A DNA stretch of 64,000 nucleotides from Streptomyces globisporus (GCA_014649555.1 BMTG01000013.1:62001-126000), one strand, 5' to 3'; positions 27,358 through 35,666 are shown, counted from the stretch's first letter. Program-made: numbers and translations. The notes: generated from the letters alone by a model not told the origin.

Positions 27358-27867
27358 TCAGCGGGCGGCGAACTCCGCGATGCTGCCCCCCAGGTGTTCC
27401 CGCAGCCGTCCGAGCGCCCGCACACAGCGGGTCCGTACGGCGGCCGGGCTGACCTGGAGGGCGGCGGCGGTCTCCTCGATGCTGCGGTCCTCCCAGTACC
27501 GCAGGACGACGACCGCGCGGTCCTTGGGCGCCAGGTGGGACAGGGCACGCAGCAGCGTCATCCGCAGCGCGGGGTCGTCGGGGTCGACCGAAGCGCCCTC
27601 GGGCAGGTCGGCCAACGGGCGTTCGCTCGCGGAGCGGCGCCGTCGATGGGTCAGGAAGGTCCTCACCAGCACGGTCTGCGCGTACGCCGCCGGGTTGTCG
27701 ATCCGGCGGGCGCGGCCCCACGTCACATACATCCGGCTCAGCGTCTCCTGCACCAGGTCCTCGGCAAGATGCACATCACCACTGGTCAACAGGCAGGCCG
27801 AGCGGAACAGATGGCCGGCCCGGCCGGCCGCGAACACTCTGAACTCGTCGGTACGCGCAGCCTTCAT
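27358..27867 (-). CDS. SigE-family (ECF group) RNA polymerase sigma factor
   Basis: 169 residues. Region 2 is visible as GDVHLAEDLVQETLSRMYVTWGRARRIDNPAAYAQTVLVRTFLTHRRRR and region 4 as LSHLAPKDRAVVVLRYWEDRSIEETAAALQVSPAAVRTRCVRAL. This matches the SigE-family TIGR02983-like group in actinobacteria that is usually linked to a following membrane protein. ATG 27867 has GGGGGAGA just upstream; the longer frame is not supported. Target promoters are unknown. Confidence 0.9.
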   Translation of the reverse strand: MKAARTDEFRVFAAGRAGHLFRSACLLTSGDVHLAEDLVQETLSRMYVTWGRARRIDNPAAYAQTVLVRTFLTHRRRRSASERPLADLPEGASVDPDDPALRMTLLRALSHLAPKDRAVVVLRYWEDRSIEETAAALQVSPAAVRTRCVRALGRLREHLGGSIAEFAAR

Positions 27868-27975
27868 GCTCTCCCCCGTCAGCCCACCGTTCCGCCCTTC
27901 CCCCTCTACGACGCGACGGGGCCGGGCGAATGTTTCAGGCGGTCCGTGAGAACTTTTCCGGCCCCGCACGCGGAA

Positions 27976-28013
27976 GCGCCCCGTTCACGCGCCGGACGGC
28001 GTGAACGGGGCGC
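27976..28013. terminator. Hairpin terminator after the dioxygenase gene
   Basis: A 15-bp perfect stem, GCGCCCCGTTCACGC with its complement, and an 8-base loop, 30 bases past the dioxygenase stop (transcribed leftward). Confidence 0.8.
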
Positions 28014-28043
28014 GGGCGGTGGTGCGCTCGCTGTTTCTGTCGT

Positions 28044-28916
28044 CTACCCGCGTTCCCACAACGCGGGGACGTTCGGCGGCTCCCAGCCGGAGAGGGCCTG
28101 GTGCGCCTGCAGACAGCGGTAGGCGACCCCGCCGTAGGTCACGCGGTCGCCCGCGCGGTAGGAGGTGCCGGAGGCCCAGCCGGCCCCCGGCTCGGTGGGT
28201 GGGTCGGTGGGCGGATCGGTCGGGCCCGGCGTCTGGGCGACGTCCAGGACGAAGTCGAAGGAGCCCTGGCGCCCGTTCCCGGCGTTGCGGACGTTCATCA
28301 GCAGCTCGGGGTCGAACAGGGCGTCGGTGTTGTTGCGCGGCTCGTTCGGGAAGTACAGCTGGGTGGTGAGGATGCGGCCGCCGGGCGCCTGCGCCTTCAC
28401 GTGGATGTGGCGCGTACGGCCCGGGTAGAGGCCCGGCACGATCGTGGTGAGGCTGAACGAGCCGTCGACACCAGTGAATTGATGGCCACGGAAGGCGAAC
28501 TGGGCCATGTCGTAGGCCCCGTTGGTGTCCGCCTGCCAGAAGTCGAGCAGGGCACCGGAGATGGGCCGGCAGGCCCGGCCGAAGACGTAGCCGCTCACGG
28601 TGAGCGGCACGCCGGGGGTGCTCGGGGTCACCAGGCTGGTGCGGCGCGGGGAGTTGGGCTTGAAGTACGGCCCCTCCATCTGCGGCGGCGTCGTGTCGTC
28701 GCCGTCGTCGCACTCCGGGGTCGGGGCCAGGGGCCCGTTCCCGGTGGCGGCGGCGTCGCGGGCGAGCGCGACGCCTCCTCCGGCGAGCAGGGGCGCGGCG
28801 CTCGCGACGAGCGCGGCCTTCAGGAGACCTTTTCGGCTGATCCGCCGACGGTCGCCCGACGCCTCGTCGGACGCGTCCGGGTCGCGGGGGGTCGCGTTGT
28901 CCATGTGTGGGGTCAT
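28044..28916 (-). CDS. Secreted intradiol ring-cleavage dioxygenase with C-terminal CBM5/12 module
   Basis: 290 residues. An N-terminal export signal resembles a Tat signal (RRRISRKGLLKAALVASAAPLLAGG). The dioxygenase domain (about 75-225) has the iron-ligand pattern of catechol-type intradiol enzymes: candidate ligands Tyr135, Tyr164 (PGLYPGR), His170 and His172 (RHIHVK). A Pro/Thr linker (229-244) leads to a CBM5/12-type module (246-289) with conserved aromatic residues (GWASGTSYRAGDRVTYGGVAYRCLQAH). From established work, such fused enzymes in Streptomyces cleave catechols and can bind lignin or polysaccharide. The downstream-type protease gene beside it carries a closely similar linker and module. 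Confidence 0.9.
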   Translation of the reverse strand: MTPHMDNATPRDPDASDEASGDRRRISRKGLLKAALVASAAPLLAGGGVALARDAAATGNGPLAPTPECDDGDDTTPPQMEGPYFKPNSPRRTSLVTPSTPGVPLTVSGYVFGRACRPISGALLDFWQADTNGAYDMAQFAFRGHQFTGVDGSFSLTTIVPGLYPGRTRHIHVKAQAPGGRILTTQLYFPNEPRNNTDALFDPELLMNVRNAGNGRQGSFDFVLDVAQTPGPTDPPTDPPTEPGAGWASGTSYRAGDRVTYGGVAYRCLQAHQALSGWEPPNVPALWERG

Positions 28917-29018
28917 GACGGTTCCTCGGAGTCCTCGGGGAGCCTCGACGCGGGGAGGCGGGAGGCGGGGAGGTTCAGGAGGTGCTGGTACGGGGGTGCC
29001 GGGCCGGGCCCGGGCCCC

Positions 29019-30398
29019 TCAGATCCGCTGCCAGAGCGCGGGGACGGCAGCAGGGGTCCAGCCGGGCTGCGCCGTGTGCGCCTGGAGGCAGCGGTAGGTC
29101 GCTCCGCCGTACGTCACCGTGGCTCCGGCGGCATACGCGGTGCCGGCCGCCCAGGTGCCGCCCGGCGGGTCGGTGGGCGGGTCGGTCGGCGGCGTGGTGG
29201 GCGGGTCGGTGGGCGTGCCGCTGGTGACCAGGGTCAGCCCGTACGCCTGGAGCAGCGGGTTGAGCGGCTGGAAGTACGTCGTACCGCCCGACGAGCAGTT
29301 GCCCGAGCCGCCGGAGGTGACGCCCTGCGCCTGGTTGCCGGAGATGTACGAGCCGCCGGAGTCGCCGGGCTCCGCGCAGACGCTGGTGCGGGTCACGCCG
29401 GAGATGGTGCCCTCCGGGTAGGTGACGCTGGTGTTGAGCTGCTGGACGGTGCCGCAGTGCCAGCCGGTGGTGGAGCCGGAGCGGCAGACCGAGGCGCCGA
29501 CGACGGAGGCGGTGGATCCGGCGACGGTGACGTCGCCCCGCCCGTAGCCGTTGACCGTCGGGCGCGGGGTCCAGTTGGCGTTGGTGGCGACCCAGGCGTA
29601 GTCGCGGCCGGGGAAGGTGGAGCCCTGGAAGGTGCCCTGGGCCTGCTGGTTGAAGCCGTTGGTGGTCGTACCGACCCGGCCGCAGTGGCCCGCGGTGGCG
29701 AAGCCGTTCTGGGTGCCGCGCTTGACGGAGAAGCCGATGGAACAGCGGCCGGAGCCGTTCATGTAGTACGCGTCGCCGCCCCGCAGGTCGGCGAAGGTGC
29801 GGGGCTTCTCGGCGGAGCGGGCGACGGTGACGAGGGAGCTGTCGGCCCCGGCCGCCTTGAGGAACGCCGTTCCGGCGGCGGTGCTCGCGGCATTCACGAC
29901 GACCCGGTTGGCCTCGACGTCGACGTACCAGACGGGCACGTCCTTCGGGGCCTTGCGCTGCGCTGCCCGGTCGAGGGCCTCCTTGACGCCTTCGAGCCGG
30001 TCCAGGCTGTGGGCGACGACCTCGGCCTTCGCCCCGGCCCTGGTGATCCGGGCGGTCTGGGAGGCGTCGGTGGTGGAGACGGTCAGGGTCGCCTTCGCGC
30101 CGCCGACCCGGGCTCCGGCGAAGTCGGCGCCGAGGGACTTCTCCAGACCGGCGGCGACGGCCGCGGCACGGTATTCGTTCGCTATCCGGCTCCGGGCGTC
30201 GTCCGCGTCCAGGCCGAGGTCGCGTTCCATGGCGGCCAGCAGTCCGGGCGACAGGCTGTCGGCGGAGACCGGCGCGGTGGTGCCGCCCGCGGGGTCGGCG
30301 GACGCCACGCCGGTCAGCCCGGCGAGGGCGAGCGCACCCACGGCCACCGTGGCGGTGCCGGCGGCGAGGGCGCGTCTGCGGAGCGTGGTTCTCTCCAC
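29019..30398 (-). CDS. Secreted S1 serine protease with prodomain and CBM5/12 module (streptogrisin C type)
   Basis: 459 residues. A signal peptide ends near GVASA-DP (residue 34-35), an alpha-lytic-type prodomain occupies about 36-200, and the mature protease starts near residue 203. The triad is His238 (TAGHC), Asp266 (RDYAW) and Ser347 (GDSGG), with paired Cys around each. After a Thr/Pro linker (TDPPTTPPTDPPTDPPGG) a CBM5/12 module (about 415-459) would bind chitin or a similar polymer. The gene is 102 bases upstream of the dioxygenase gene on the same strand and may be cotranscribed. A DasR-like palindrome lies 44-55 bases upstream of the start. Confidence 0.95.
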   Translation of the reverse strand: MERTTLRRRALAAGTATVAVGALALAGLTGVASADPAGGTTAPVSADSLSPGLLAAMERDLGLDADDARSRIANEYRAAAVAAGLEKSLGADFAGARVGGAKATLTVSTTDASQTARITRAGAKAEVVAHSLDRLEGVKEALDRAAQRKAPKDVPVWYVDVEANRVVVNAASTAAGTAFLKAAGADSSLVTVARSAEKPRTFADLRGGDAYYMNGSGRCSIGFSVKRGTQNGFATAGHCGRVGTTTNGFNQQAQGTFQGSTFPGRDYAWVATNANWTPRPTVNGYGRGDVTVAGSTASVVGASVCRSGSTTGWHCGTVQQLNTSVTYPEGTISGVTRTSVCAEPGDSGGSYISGNQAQGVTSGGSGNCSSGGTTYFQPLNPLLQAYGLTLVTSGTPTDPPTTPPTDPPTDPPGGTWAAGTAYAAGATVTYGGATYRCLQAHTAQPGWTPAAVPALWQRI

Positions 30399-30441
30399 GT
30401 GATTCTCCTTGGTTCAGGGGGTGTCCGGATCCGGCGGGGGT

Positions 30442-30453
30442 TGGTCCGGACCA
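30442..30453. promoter_or_regulatory. dre-like palindrome upstream of the protease gene
   Basis: TGGTCCGGACCA is a perfect 12-bp palindrome matching the DasR core TGGTCTAGACCA at all but the central two bases. DasR is the GntR repressor that couples N-acetylglucosamine supply to chitin and development genes. Confidence 0.5.
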
Positions 30454-30598
30454 GGGAATTGCCGAAACCGTAACGGCGGTGACACCCGCCACAGGAGATC
30501 CCGTTCACCCCCCTCCCTCCGCGTTATGGGGGCCGGACGCCCTCCGGGAGCCGGAAGCCGTCTCCCTTTCGGCGGAGCGCCCGGGTAGGTTCGCCCTC

Positions 30599-31279
30599 AT
30601 GCACACAGGGCAACTTCTGGGCTCGGGACGCACCGCCGACGTGTACGCACTCGACGGCTCCTGGGTCCTTCGCCGCTACCGGGACCGCTCCGACACCACG
30701 GAGGAGCTGGCCGTGATGAGTTACGTCGGCGCCTTCGGCTTCCCGGTGCCGCGCATCGGTCCGCCCGCCGAGGGGGCCCGCCCCACGGACCTGGTGCTCC
30801 AGCGGCTGACCGGCCCGACCCTGGCCGAGGCCCTGCCGGCGGGGCGGCTGGGGGCGGCCGAGGCGGGGGCCCTGCTCGCCCGGCTGCTGCGGGAGTTGCA
30901 CGCGATACCGCCCCGGGTCTCGACGGACCCGGAGGACTGTGTGCTCCATCTGGACCTGCATCCGGGGAACGTGATGCTGACGGCCGAGGGCGCGGTGGTG
31001 ATCGACTGGTCCAGTGCAGCGGAGGGCCCGCCCGGCCTCGACCGGGCGATGTCGGCGCTGACCCTGGCCCGGATCGCGCTGGACCCGGCGTTCCCGGCCG
31101 GGGCGGACGTACGGCCGCTGCTGTCGGCGCTCCTCGCCGAACTCGCCGACGACGGGGGCGCGTCGGCCGCCGATCTGGCGCTGGCCCGGACCCGGCAGGA
31201 GCAGAACCCGCATCTGACGGAGGCCGAACGGGGTCGCCTGGACGAGGCAGTAAACCTGGTGCTGGATTCCTCGCCGTAG
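30599..31279 (+). CDS. Aminoglycoside phosphotransferase-like kinase
   Basis: 226-residue APH/choline-kinase-fold protein. The catalytic loop is HLDLHPGNVM and the metal-binding motif VIDWSSAAEGPPG; the first lobe is GSGRTADVYALDGSWVLRRYRD. These small kinases phosphorylate varied metabolites; antibiotic resistance should not be assumed. ATG 30599 has TAGGTT seven bases upstream and no ribosome site, so the message may be leaderless; the longer open frame to 30479 lies in the protease promoter region. Confidence 0.85.
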   Translation: MHTGQLLGSGRTADVYALDGSWVLRRYRDRSDTTEELAVMSYVGAFGFPVPRIGPPAEGARPTDLVLQRLTGPTLAEALPAGRLGAAEAGALLARLLRELHAIPPRVSTDPEDCVLHLDLHPGNVMLTAEGAVVIDWSSAAEGPPGLDRAMSALTLARIALDPAFPAGADVRPLLSALLAELADDGGASAADLALARTRQEQNPHLTEAERGRLDEAVNLVLDSSP

Positions 31280-31350
31280 ATCCAGCGCCTGAGGGGAATC
31301 AAGCCCCTCCGGCACGTCCCGGCCCCTCCGGCGATCGAGGAGCGGGGGCG

Positions 31351-31367
31351 CGGGGGCGGAGCCCCCG
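31351..31367. terminator. Hairpin between convergent genes
   Basis: CGGGGGC, 3-base loop, GCCCCCG, between the phosphotransferase and DUF3263 genes. Confidence 0.5.
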
Positions 31368-31377
31368 GCACGAAACC

Positions 31378-31659
31378 TCAGCGGCGACCGCGCCGCGCGT
31401 CCCGCACCCGCCGCAGCCGGTTCACCGTGACCGGATCCTCCCGCAGCGCCCGCTCGTCCTCGATCAGCGCGTTCAGCAGCTGGTAGTAGCGGACCGGCGA
31501 GATCCCGAGCTCCTCGCGGATCGCCCGCTCCTTCGCCCCGGGCCCCGGCCAGGGCCGCCGCTCCAGGGCGAGCAGGGCCCGGTCCCGTACGGACAGCTCG
31601 TCCGCACCGGGCGCGGGCGCGGCCGGTTCCTCGTGGGGCTCGTGGTCGGGGGCGGTCAT
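31378..31659 (-). CDS. DUF3263 domain-containing protein
   Basis: 93-residue protein with the DUF3263 core (LSVRDRALLALERRPWPGPGAKERAIREELGISPVRYYQLLNALIEDERAL), a small DNA-binding-like helical domain common in actinobacteria; function unknown. ATG 31659 is preceded by TAGGTT with a seven-base gap and no ribosome site, so it looks leaderless. The longer frame to 31707 is less likely. Confidence 0.85.
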   Translation of the reverse strand: MTAPDHEPHEEPAAPAPGADELSVRDRALLALERRPWPGPGAKERAIREELGISPVRYYQLLNALIEDERALREDPVTVNRLRRVRDARRGRR

Positions 31660-31666
31660 ATCAACC

Positions 31667-31672
31667 AACCTA
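31667..31672 (-). promoter_or_regulatory. Leaderless-type -10 box before DUF3263 gene
   Basis: On the minus strand TAGGTT lies seven bases before ATG 31659, a spacing that puts the transcript start at the A of the start codon. Confidence 0.5.
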
Positions 31673-31728
31673 ATACCCGCCCCCGACACCCACGCGCGGC
31701 CCGGCACCGCCCGCGCGGCCCGCGGCGG

Positions 31729-33006
31729 CTACTCGGCGGCTTCCGCCTGCGCCGCCTCGGCGGATATCTCGCCGAGGATGCTCTCGGGGTTGCTGCCCGG
31801 CGCGACCGCGCTGCCGATCTTCTTCTTGACCGTGTCGCTGACCGTGGCCCAGGACGTCTTGCCGAACGGGGGCAGGGTCGAATTGGGCAGCGCGGCCAGG
31901 AACTCGTGCAGCTTCTTGTGCTTCTTGTCGGTCTCCATCGCGGCGGAGGCGCTACCGGTCACCGGGAGGAGGTCGTACTGCTCGGCGAACTCCAGCACGT
32001 TCTCGTCGGAGTAGGCGTAGTCGAGGAACGTGCCGATCTCCTTGCGGTGGCCGTTCTCCTTGAAGCCCATCATCCAGTCGGCGACGCCCATGGAACCCTT
32101 GGTCGGGCCGTCGGCGCCGGGCAGCGGCACCATGCCGACCTTGACGCCCTTGGCCTCGGCCTCGTCCATCAGGGTGGGGTGGCCGTTGAGCATGCCGACC
32201 TTGCCTGCGGTGAACGCCTCGAAGGCCTTCGCCCGGTCCAGCTTGCCCGGCGCGACCGGACCGGTGAGGCCCTTGCCGACGAGGTTGTCGCGCAGCCAGC
32301 GGAACGTGGCGACGTTCTCGGCCGAGTCGATGTCGTACGAGCCGACGTCGTCCGTGTAGCCGCCGTTGCCGCTGAGCAGCCACATCAGGGTCTCGGCCTG
32401 GGCCTCCTCCTGGCCGAGCGGCAGGGCGAAGGGGTAGTCGACGCCCTTCGCCTTGAGGGCCGCGGCGTCGCTGCTGATGTCGTCCCAGGTCTCCGGGGCG
32501 TCCAGGCCCGCCTGCTCGAAGAGCTTCTGGTTGTAGAAGAGCAGCCGGGTACTGGCGACGAAGGGCAGACCGTACAGCGTGCCGTCGAGCTTGCCCGCGT
32601 CGGTGAGCGAGGGCAGGAAGTTGGCCGCGGTACGGATGGCGAGCATCTCGTCGGCGCTGTAGAGCTTGTCCGCCTTGGCGTAGTCCGCGTAGGCGCCGAT
32701 CTGGGCGATGTCCGGCGCGTTGCCGGCCTTGACCATCGCGGCGACCTCGCGGTCGACGTCCTTCCAGGAGAGGACGGTGACCTCGACCTTGATGTTGGGG
32801 TGCTCCTTCTCGAAGCCCGAGGCGACCCCGCTCCAGTACTTCTCGGAGCTGTTCTCCGGACCGGTGCCGTAGTCCGCGGCGACCAGCTTCAGCGTGACGT
32901 CACCCGAAGCGGCATCACCACCGCAGGCCGACAACGTTGCCGTCATTCCCAGCGCGGCCACCGCCGCGGTCAGACCCAAAAAGCGCCGCTGCACAGCCTC
33001 GCCCAT
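31729..33006 (-). CDS. Extracellular sugar-binding lipoprotein (ABC importer component)
   Basis: 425-residue family 1 solute-binding protein. A lipoprotein signal (MGEAVQRRFLGLTAAVAALGMTATLSAC-GG) anchors it outside the membrane. The binding-protein fold is seen in KVEVTVLSWKDVDREVAAMVKAGNAPDIAQIGAYADYAKADKL and LYGLPFVASTRLLFYNQKLFEQAGL. No permease or ATPase genes are adjacent, so it may be an orphan using other components. It is divergent from nagK-nagA, with dre-like sites between, which suggests an amino-sugar ligand and DasR control. ATG 33006 is chosen; the longer frame lacks a signal peptide. Confidence 0.92.
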   Translation of the reverse strand: MGEAVQRRFLGLTAAVAALGMTATLSACGGDAASGDVTLKLVAADYGTGPENSSEKYWSGVASGFEKEHPNIKVEVTVLSWKDVDREVAAMVKAGNAPDIAQIGAYADYAKADKLYSADEMLAIRTAANFLPSLTDAGKLDGTLYGLPFVASTRLLFYNQKLFEQAGLDAPETWDDISSDAAALKAKGVDYPFALPLGQEEAQAETLMWLLSGNGGYTDDVGSYDIDSAENVATFRWLRDNLVGKGLTGPVAPGKLDRAKAFEAFTAGKVGMLNGHPTLMDEAEAKGVKVGMVPLPGADGPTKGSMGVADWMMGFKENGHRKEIGTFLDYAYSDENVLEFAEQYDLLPVTGSASAAMETDKKHKKLHEFLAALPNSTLPPFGKTSWATVSDTVKKKIGSAVAPGSNPESILGEISAEAAQAEAAE

Positions 33007-33233
33007 CCTCGTCGATCGCCTTGCCCACGGGCGGTGCGCACGGCGCAGGCCGCAGGCCTCGTTCGGCCGCGGCAGTGCCGCCCTGTCCTGGGCACCGTCC
33101 GGATGAACTGCGATTTTCCCCCATTGCCGACGCGAAGGTCTACACCACCGGCGTATCGCTTCGGCAACGTATACGGGCCCTGAGGGCCACAACTGGCTTG
33201 CGGGTACTGGTAGTCGGAGGCCCCGGCCCGTAT

Positions 33234-33249
33234 CTTGGTCCAGACCTTT
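33234..33249. promoter_or_regulatory. dre-like site A (DasR)
   Basis: CTTGGTCCAGACCTTT contains TGGTCCAGACC, close to the dre core TGGTCTAGACCA; 228 bases before the sugar-binding protein start and 152 before nagK. Confidence 0.6.
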
Positions 33250-33356
33250 GGACCGGATTTCCGCCGATCCAGGGTTCCCATACGTGACCTTCCGGAATAA
33301 AAAGGTCCGTTCTTCACTCGTTCCTCATTTTGTATGGGTGCGCAACAAACCGCGCT

Positions 33357-33372
33357 AGTGGACTAGACCTTT
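33357..33372. promoter_or_regulatory. dre-like site B (DasR)
   Basis: AGTGGACTAGACCTTT matches the dre consensus at about 12 of 16 positions and lies 28-44 bases upstream of the nagK start, where binding would block transcription. Confidence 0.65.
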
Positions 33373-33400
33373 TGGGGGTCGGCGGGCGAAACTGTCTCCC

Positions 33401-34333
33401 GTGAGACATGTCATCGCCCTCGATGTGGGCGGCACCGGAATGAAGGCCGCACTGGTCGGGACCGACGGCACCCTCCTTCACGAGGCGCGGCGGGCCACCG
33501 ATCGGGAGCGCGGCGCCGAAGCGGTCATCGAGTCGATCCTCGCGTTCGCGGCGGATCTGCGGGCCCACGGCGAGGAGCACCTCGGCGAGAGCGCCGTCGC
33601 CGCCGGGGTCGCCGTGCCCGGCATCGTCGACTCCGCGAAGGGCATCGCGGTGTACGCCGCGAACCTGGGCTGGCGCGACGTACCGCTGCGCGCCCTGCTC
33701 TCCGAGCGGCTGGGCGCCATCCCGGTGGCCCTCGGCCACGACGTCCGCACCGGCGGGCTCGCCGAGGGGCGCATCGGGGCCGGGCGCGGCACGGACCGCT
33801 TCCTGTTCGTCCCGCTCGGCACCGGGATCGCCGGGGCCATCGGCATCGCGGGCGCCATCGAGGCGGGCGCCCACGGGGACGCGGGCGAGATCGGCCACAT
33901 CGTCGTCCGCCCGGAAGGGCCCGACTGCAGCTGCGGCCAGCGCGGCTGTCTGGAGACGCTGGCCTCCGCCGCCGCGGTGACCCGGGCCTGGGCCGCCGCC
34001 TCCGGGGACCCCGGCGCGGACGCCGCGGACTGCGCGAAGGCGGTCGAGTCGGGCGACCCGGCGGCGATCGAGGTCTGGCGGAACGCGGTCGACGCGCTCG
34101 CCGCCGGCCTCGTCACCGCGCTCACCCTGCTCGACCCGGGCACGCTCATCATCGGTGGCGGTCTCGCCGAAGCAGGGGAAACCTTGTTCACACCACTGCG
34201 TGCGGCCGTCGAGGAACGGATCACGTTCCAGAAGCTGCCCCACATCGTCCCGGCGGCCCTCGGGGACACCGCCGGATGCCTGGGCGCGGGGCTGCTCGCC
34301 TGGGATCTACTCGCCACGGAGGTTTCCGCCTGA
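33401..34333 (+). CDS. nagK: N-acetylglucosamine kinase (ROK family)
   Basis: Phosphorylates N-acetylglucosamine to the 6-phosphate for entry into amino-sugar metabolism. 310 residues, ROK sugar kinase: phosphate-binding ALDVGGTGMKAAL at the N-terminus, ExGH-type motif GEIGHIVV, and the zinc motif CSCGQRGC (Cys176, 178, 183). Assignment as GlcNAc kinase rests on coupling to nagA (one-base overlap, TGATG) and on dre-like sites upstream. The GTG start has no clear Shine-Dalgarno sequence. Confidence 0.92.
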   Translation: MRHVIALDVGGTGMKAALVGTDGTLLHEARRATDRERGAEAVIESILAFAADLRAHGEEHLGESAVAAGVAVPGIVDSAKGIAVYAANLGWRDVPLRALLSERLGAIPVALGHDVRTGGLAEGRIGAGRGTDRFLFVPLGTGIAGAIGIAGAIEAGAHGDAGEIGHIVVRPEGPDCSCGQRGCLETLASAAAVTRAWAAASGDPGADAADCAKAVESGDPAAIEVWRNAVDALAAGLVTALTLLDPGTLIIGGGLAEAGETLFTPLRAAVEERITFQKLPHIVPAALGDTAGCLGAGLLAWDLLATEVSA

Positions 34334-35490
34334 TGGCCCCTCGCGCAGCAGACAGCACCGTTCTCGCCGGCGCCCGGGTGGTGCTTCCCACCGGCACGGT
34401 CGAGGACGGCCGGGTGACCGTCGAAGGCACCCGTATCGCCGCCTCCGCACCGGAGGGCGCCCGGACCGTCGACCTCTCCGGCCACTGGGTGGTCCCCGGC
34501 TTCGTGGACATGCACAACCACGGCGGGGGCGGGGCCTCCTTCACGTCCGGCACCGTGGACGAGGTCCTCACCGGCATCCGTACGCACCGCGAGCACGGCA
34601 CCACCACGATGGTCGCCTCCACCGTCACCGGCGAGATGGACTTCCTCGCCCGGCGCGCGGGCGTCCTGTCCGAACTGGTCGAGCAGGGCGATCTGGCCGG
34701 GATCCACTTCGAGGGCCCCTTCATCTCGCCGTGCCGCAAGGGCGCCCACAGCGAGGAGCTGCTGCGCGACCCGGACCCGGCCGAGGTCCGCAAGCTGCTG
34801 GACGCCGCGCGCGGCACCGCCCGGATGTTCACCCTCGCCACCGAACTGCCCGGCGGCATCGACTCGGTGCGGCTGCTCGCCGAGCACGGGGTCATCGCCG
34901 CCATCGGCCACACGGACGCGACGTACGAGCAGACGGTGGAGGCCATCGACGCGGGCGCGAGTGTCGCCACGCATCTGTTCAACGCGATGCCGCCGCTGGC
35001 CCACCGCGAGCCCGGTCCGATCGCCGCGCTCCTGGAGGACGACCGGATCACCGTCGAGCTGATCAACGACGGCACGCATCTGCACCCGGCCGTCCTGGAG
35101 CTCGCCTACCGGCACAAGGGCGCAGGCCGGGTCGCGCTGATCACCGACGCGATGGACGCGGCCGGTTTCGGCGACGGCTCCTACGACCTCGGGCCGCTCG
35201 CGGTCGAGGTCAAGGACGGCGTCGCCCGGCTGGTGGAGGGCGGCTCGATCGCCGGCTCCACGCTCACCCTGGACACCGCGTTCCGCCGGGCGGTCACCCT
35301 GGACGAGATCCCCGTCGAGGACGTCGTCCGGTCCATCTCCGCCAACCCGGCCCGGCTGCTCGGCGTCTACGACCGGGTCGGCTCGCTCGACGCGGGCAAG
35401 GACGCCGACCTGGTGGTCCTCGACGAGGACTTCGTCCTCAAGGGCGTCATGCGCCAGGGCGAGTGGATCATCGAGCCGAAGACGGTCTGA
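34333..35490 (+). CDS. nagA: N-acetylglucosamine-6-phosphate deacetylase
   Basis: Removes the acetyl group from GlcNAc-6-phosphate to give glucosamine-6-phosphate. 385 residues, amidohydrolase fold: metal region VPGFVDMHNHGGGG, HFEGPFISP, HTDATYEQT, HLFNAMPPLAHREPG and the catalytic Asp in ITDAMDAAGFGDG. The ATG overlaps the nagK stop, so translation is coupled. The product supplies glycolysis and cell-wall synthesis, and glucosamine-6-phosphate is the effector that releases DasR, which links this operon to its own control. Confidence 0.96.
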   Translation: MAPRAADSTVLAGARVVLPTGTVEDGRVTVEGTRIAASAPEGARTVDLSGHWVVPGFVDMHNHGGGGASFTSGTVDEVLTGIRTHREHGTTTMVASTVTGEMDFLARRAGVLSELVEQGDLAGIHFEGPFISPCRKGAHSEELLRDPDPAEVRKLLDAARGTARMFTLATELPGGIDSVRLLAEHGVIAAIGHTDATYEQTVEAIDAGASVATHLFNAMPPLAHREPGPIAALLEDDRITVELINDGTHLHPAVLELAYRHKGAGRVALITDAMDAAGFGDGSYDLGPLAVEVKDGVARLVEGGSIAGSTLTLDTAFRRAVTLDEIPVEDVVRSISANPARLLGVYDRVGSLDAGKDADLVVLDEDFVLKGVMRQGEWIIEPKTV

Positions 35491-35539
35491 GGCCCCGGGC
35501 CGTTGGACCCGAGGCCTCCGGGCCGTTGAACACGTAACG

Positions 35540-35585
35540 AAGCGATGGCGGTCGGCGCCCGGGACTGGGCCGACCGTCATCGCTT
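35540..35585 (+). terminator. Hairpin terminator after nagA
   Basis: A 16-bp stem, AAGCGATGGCGGTCGG pairing with CCGACCGTCATCGCTT (one G-T pair), and a 14-base loop, ending with T-rich bases, 50 bases past the nagA stop. Confidence 0.75.
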
Positions 35586-35666
35586 TGACATGATCATCGG
35601 CATCGCGTGCCACGAGCGGCAGGCGTGCACCGCTGGGGCCACGCACCGAGGGAGGGACCGGACCAG

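Larger units (their letters stand above)
33007..33400. other. Divergent promoter region between sugar-binding protein and nagK
   Basis: 394 bases without a gene. Two DasR-like half-conserved palindromes (33234-33249 and 33357-33372) and an A/T-richer stretch (33285-33350) that probably holds the promoters are seen. Confidence 0.7.
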
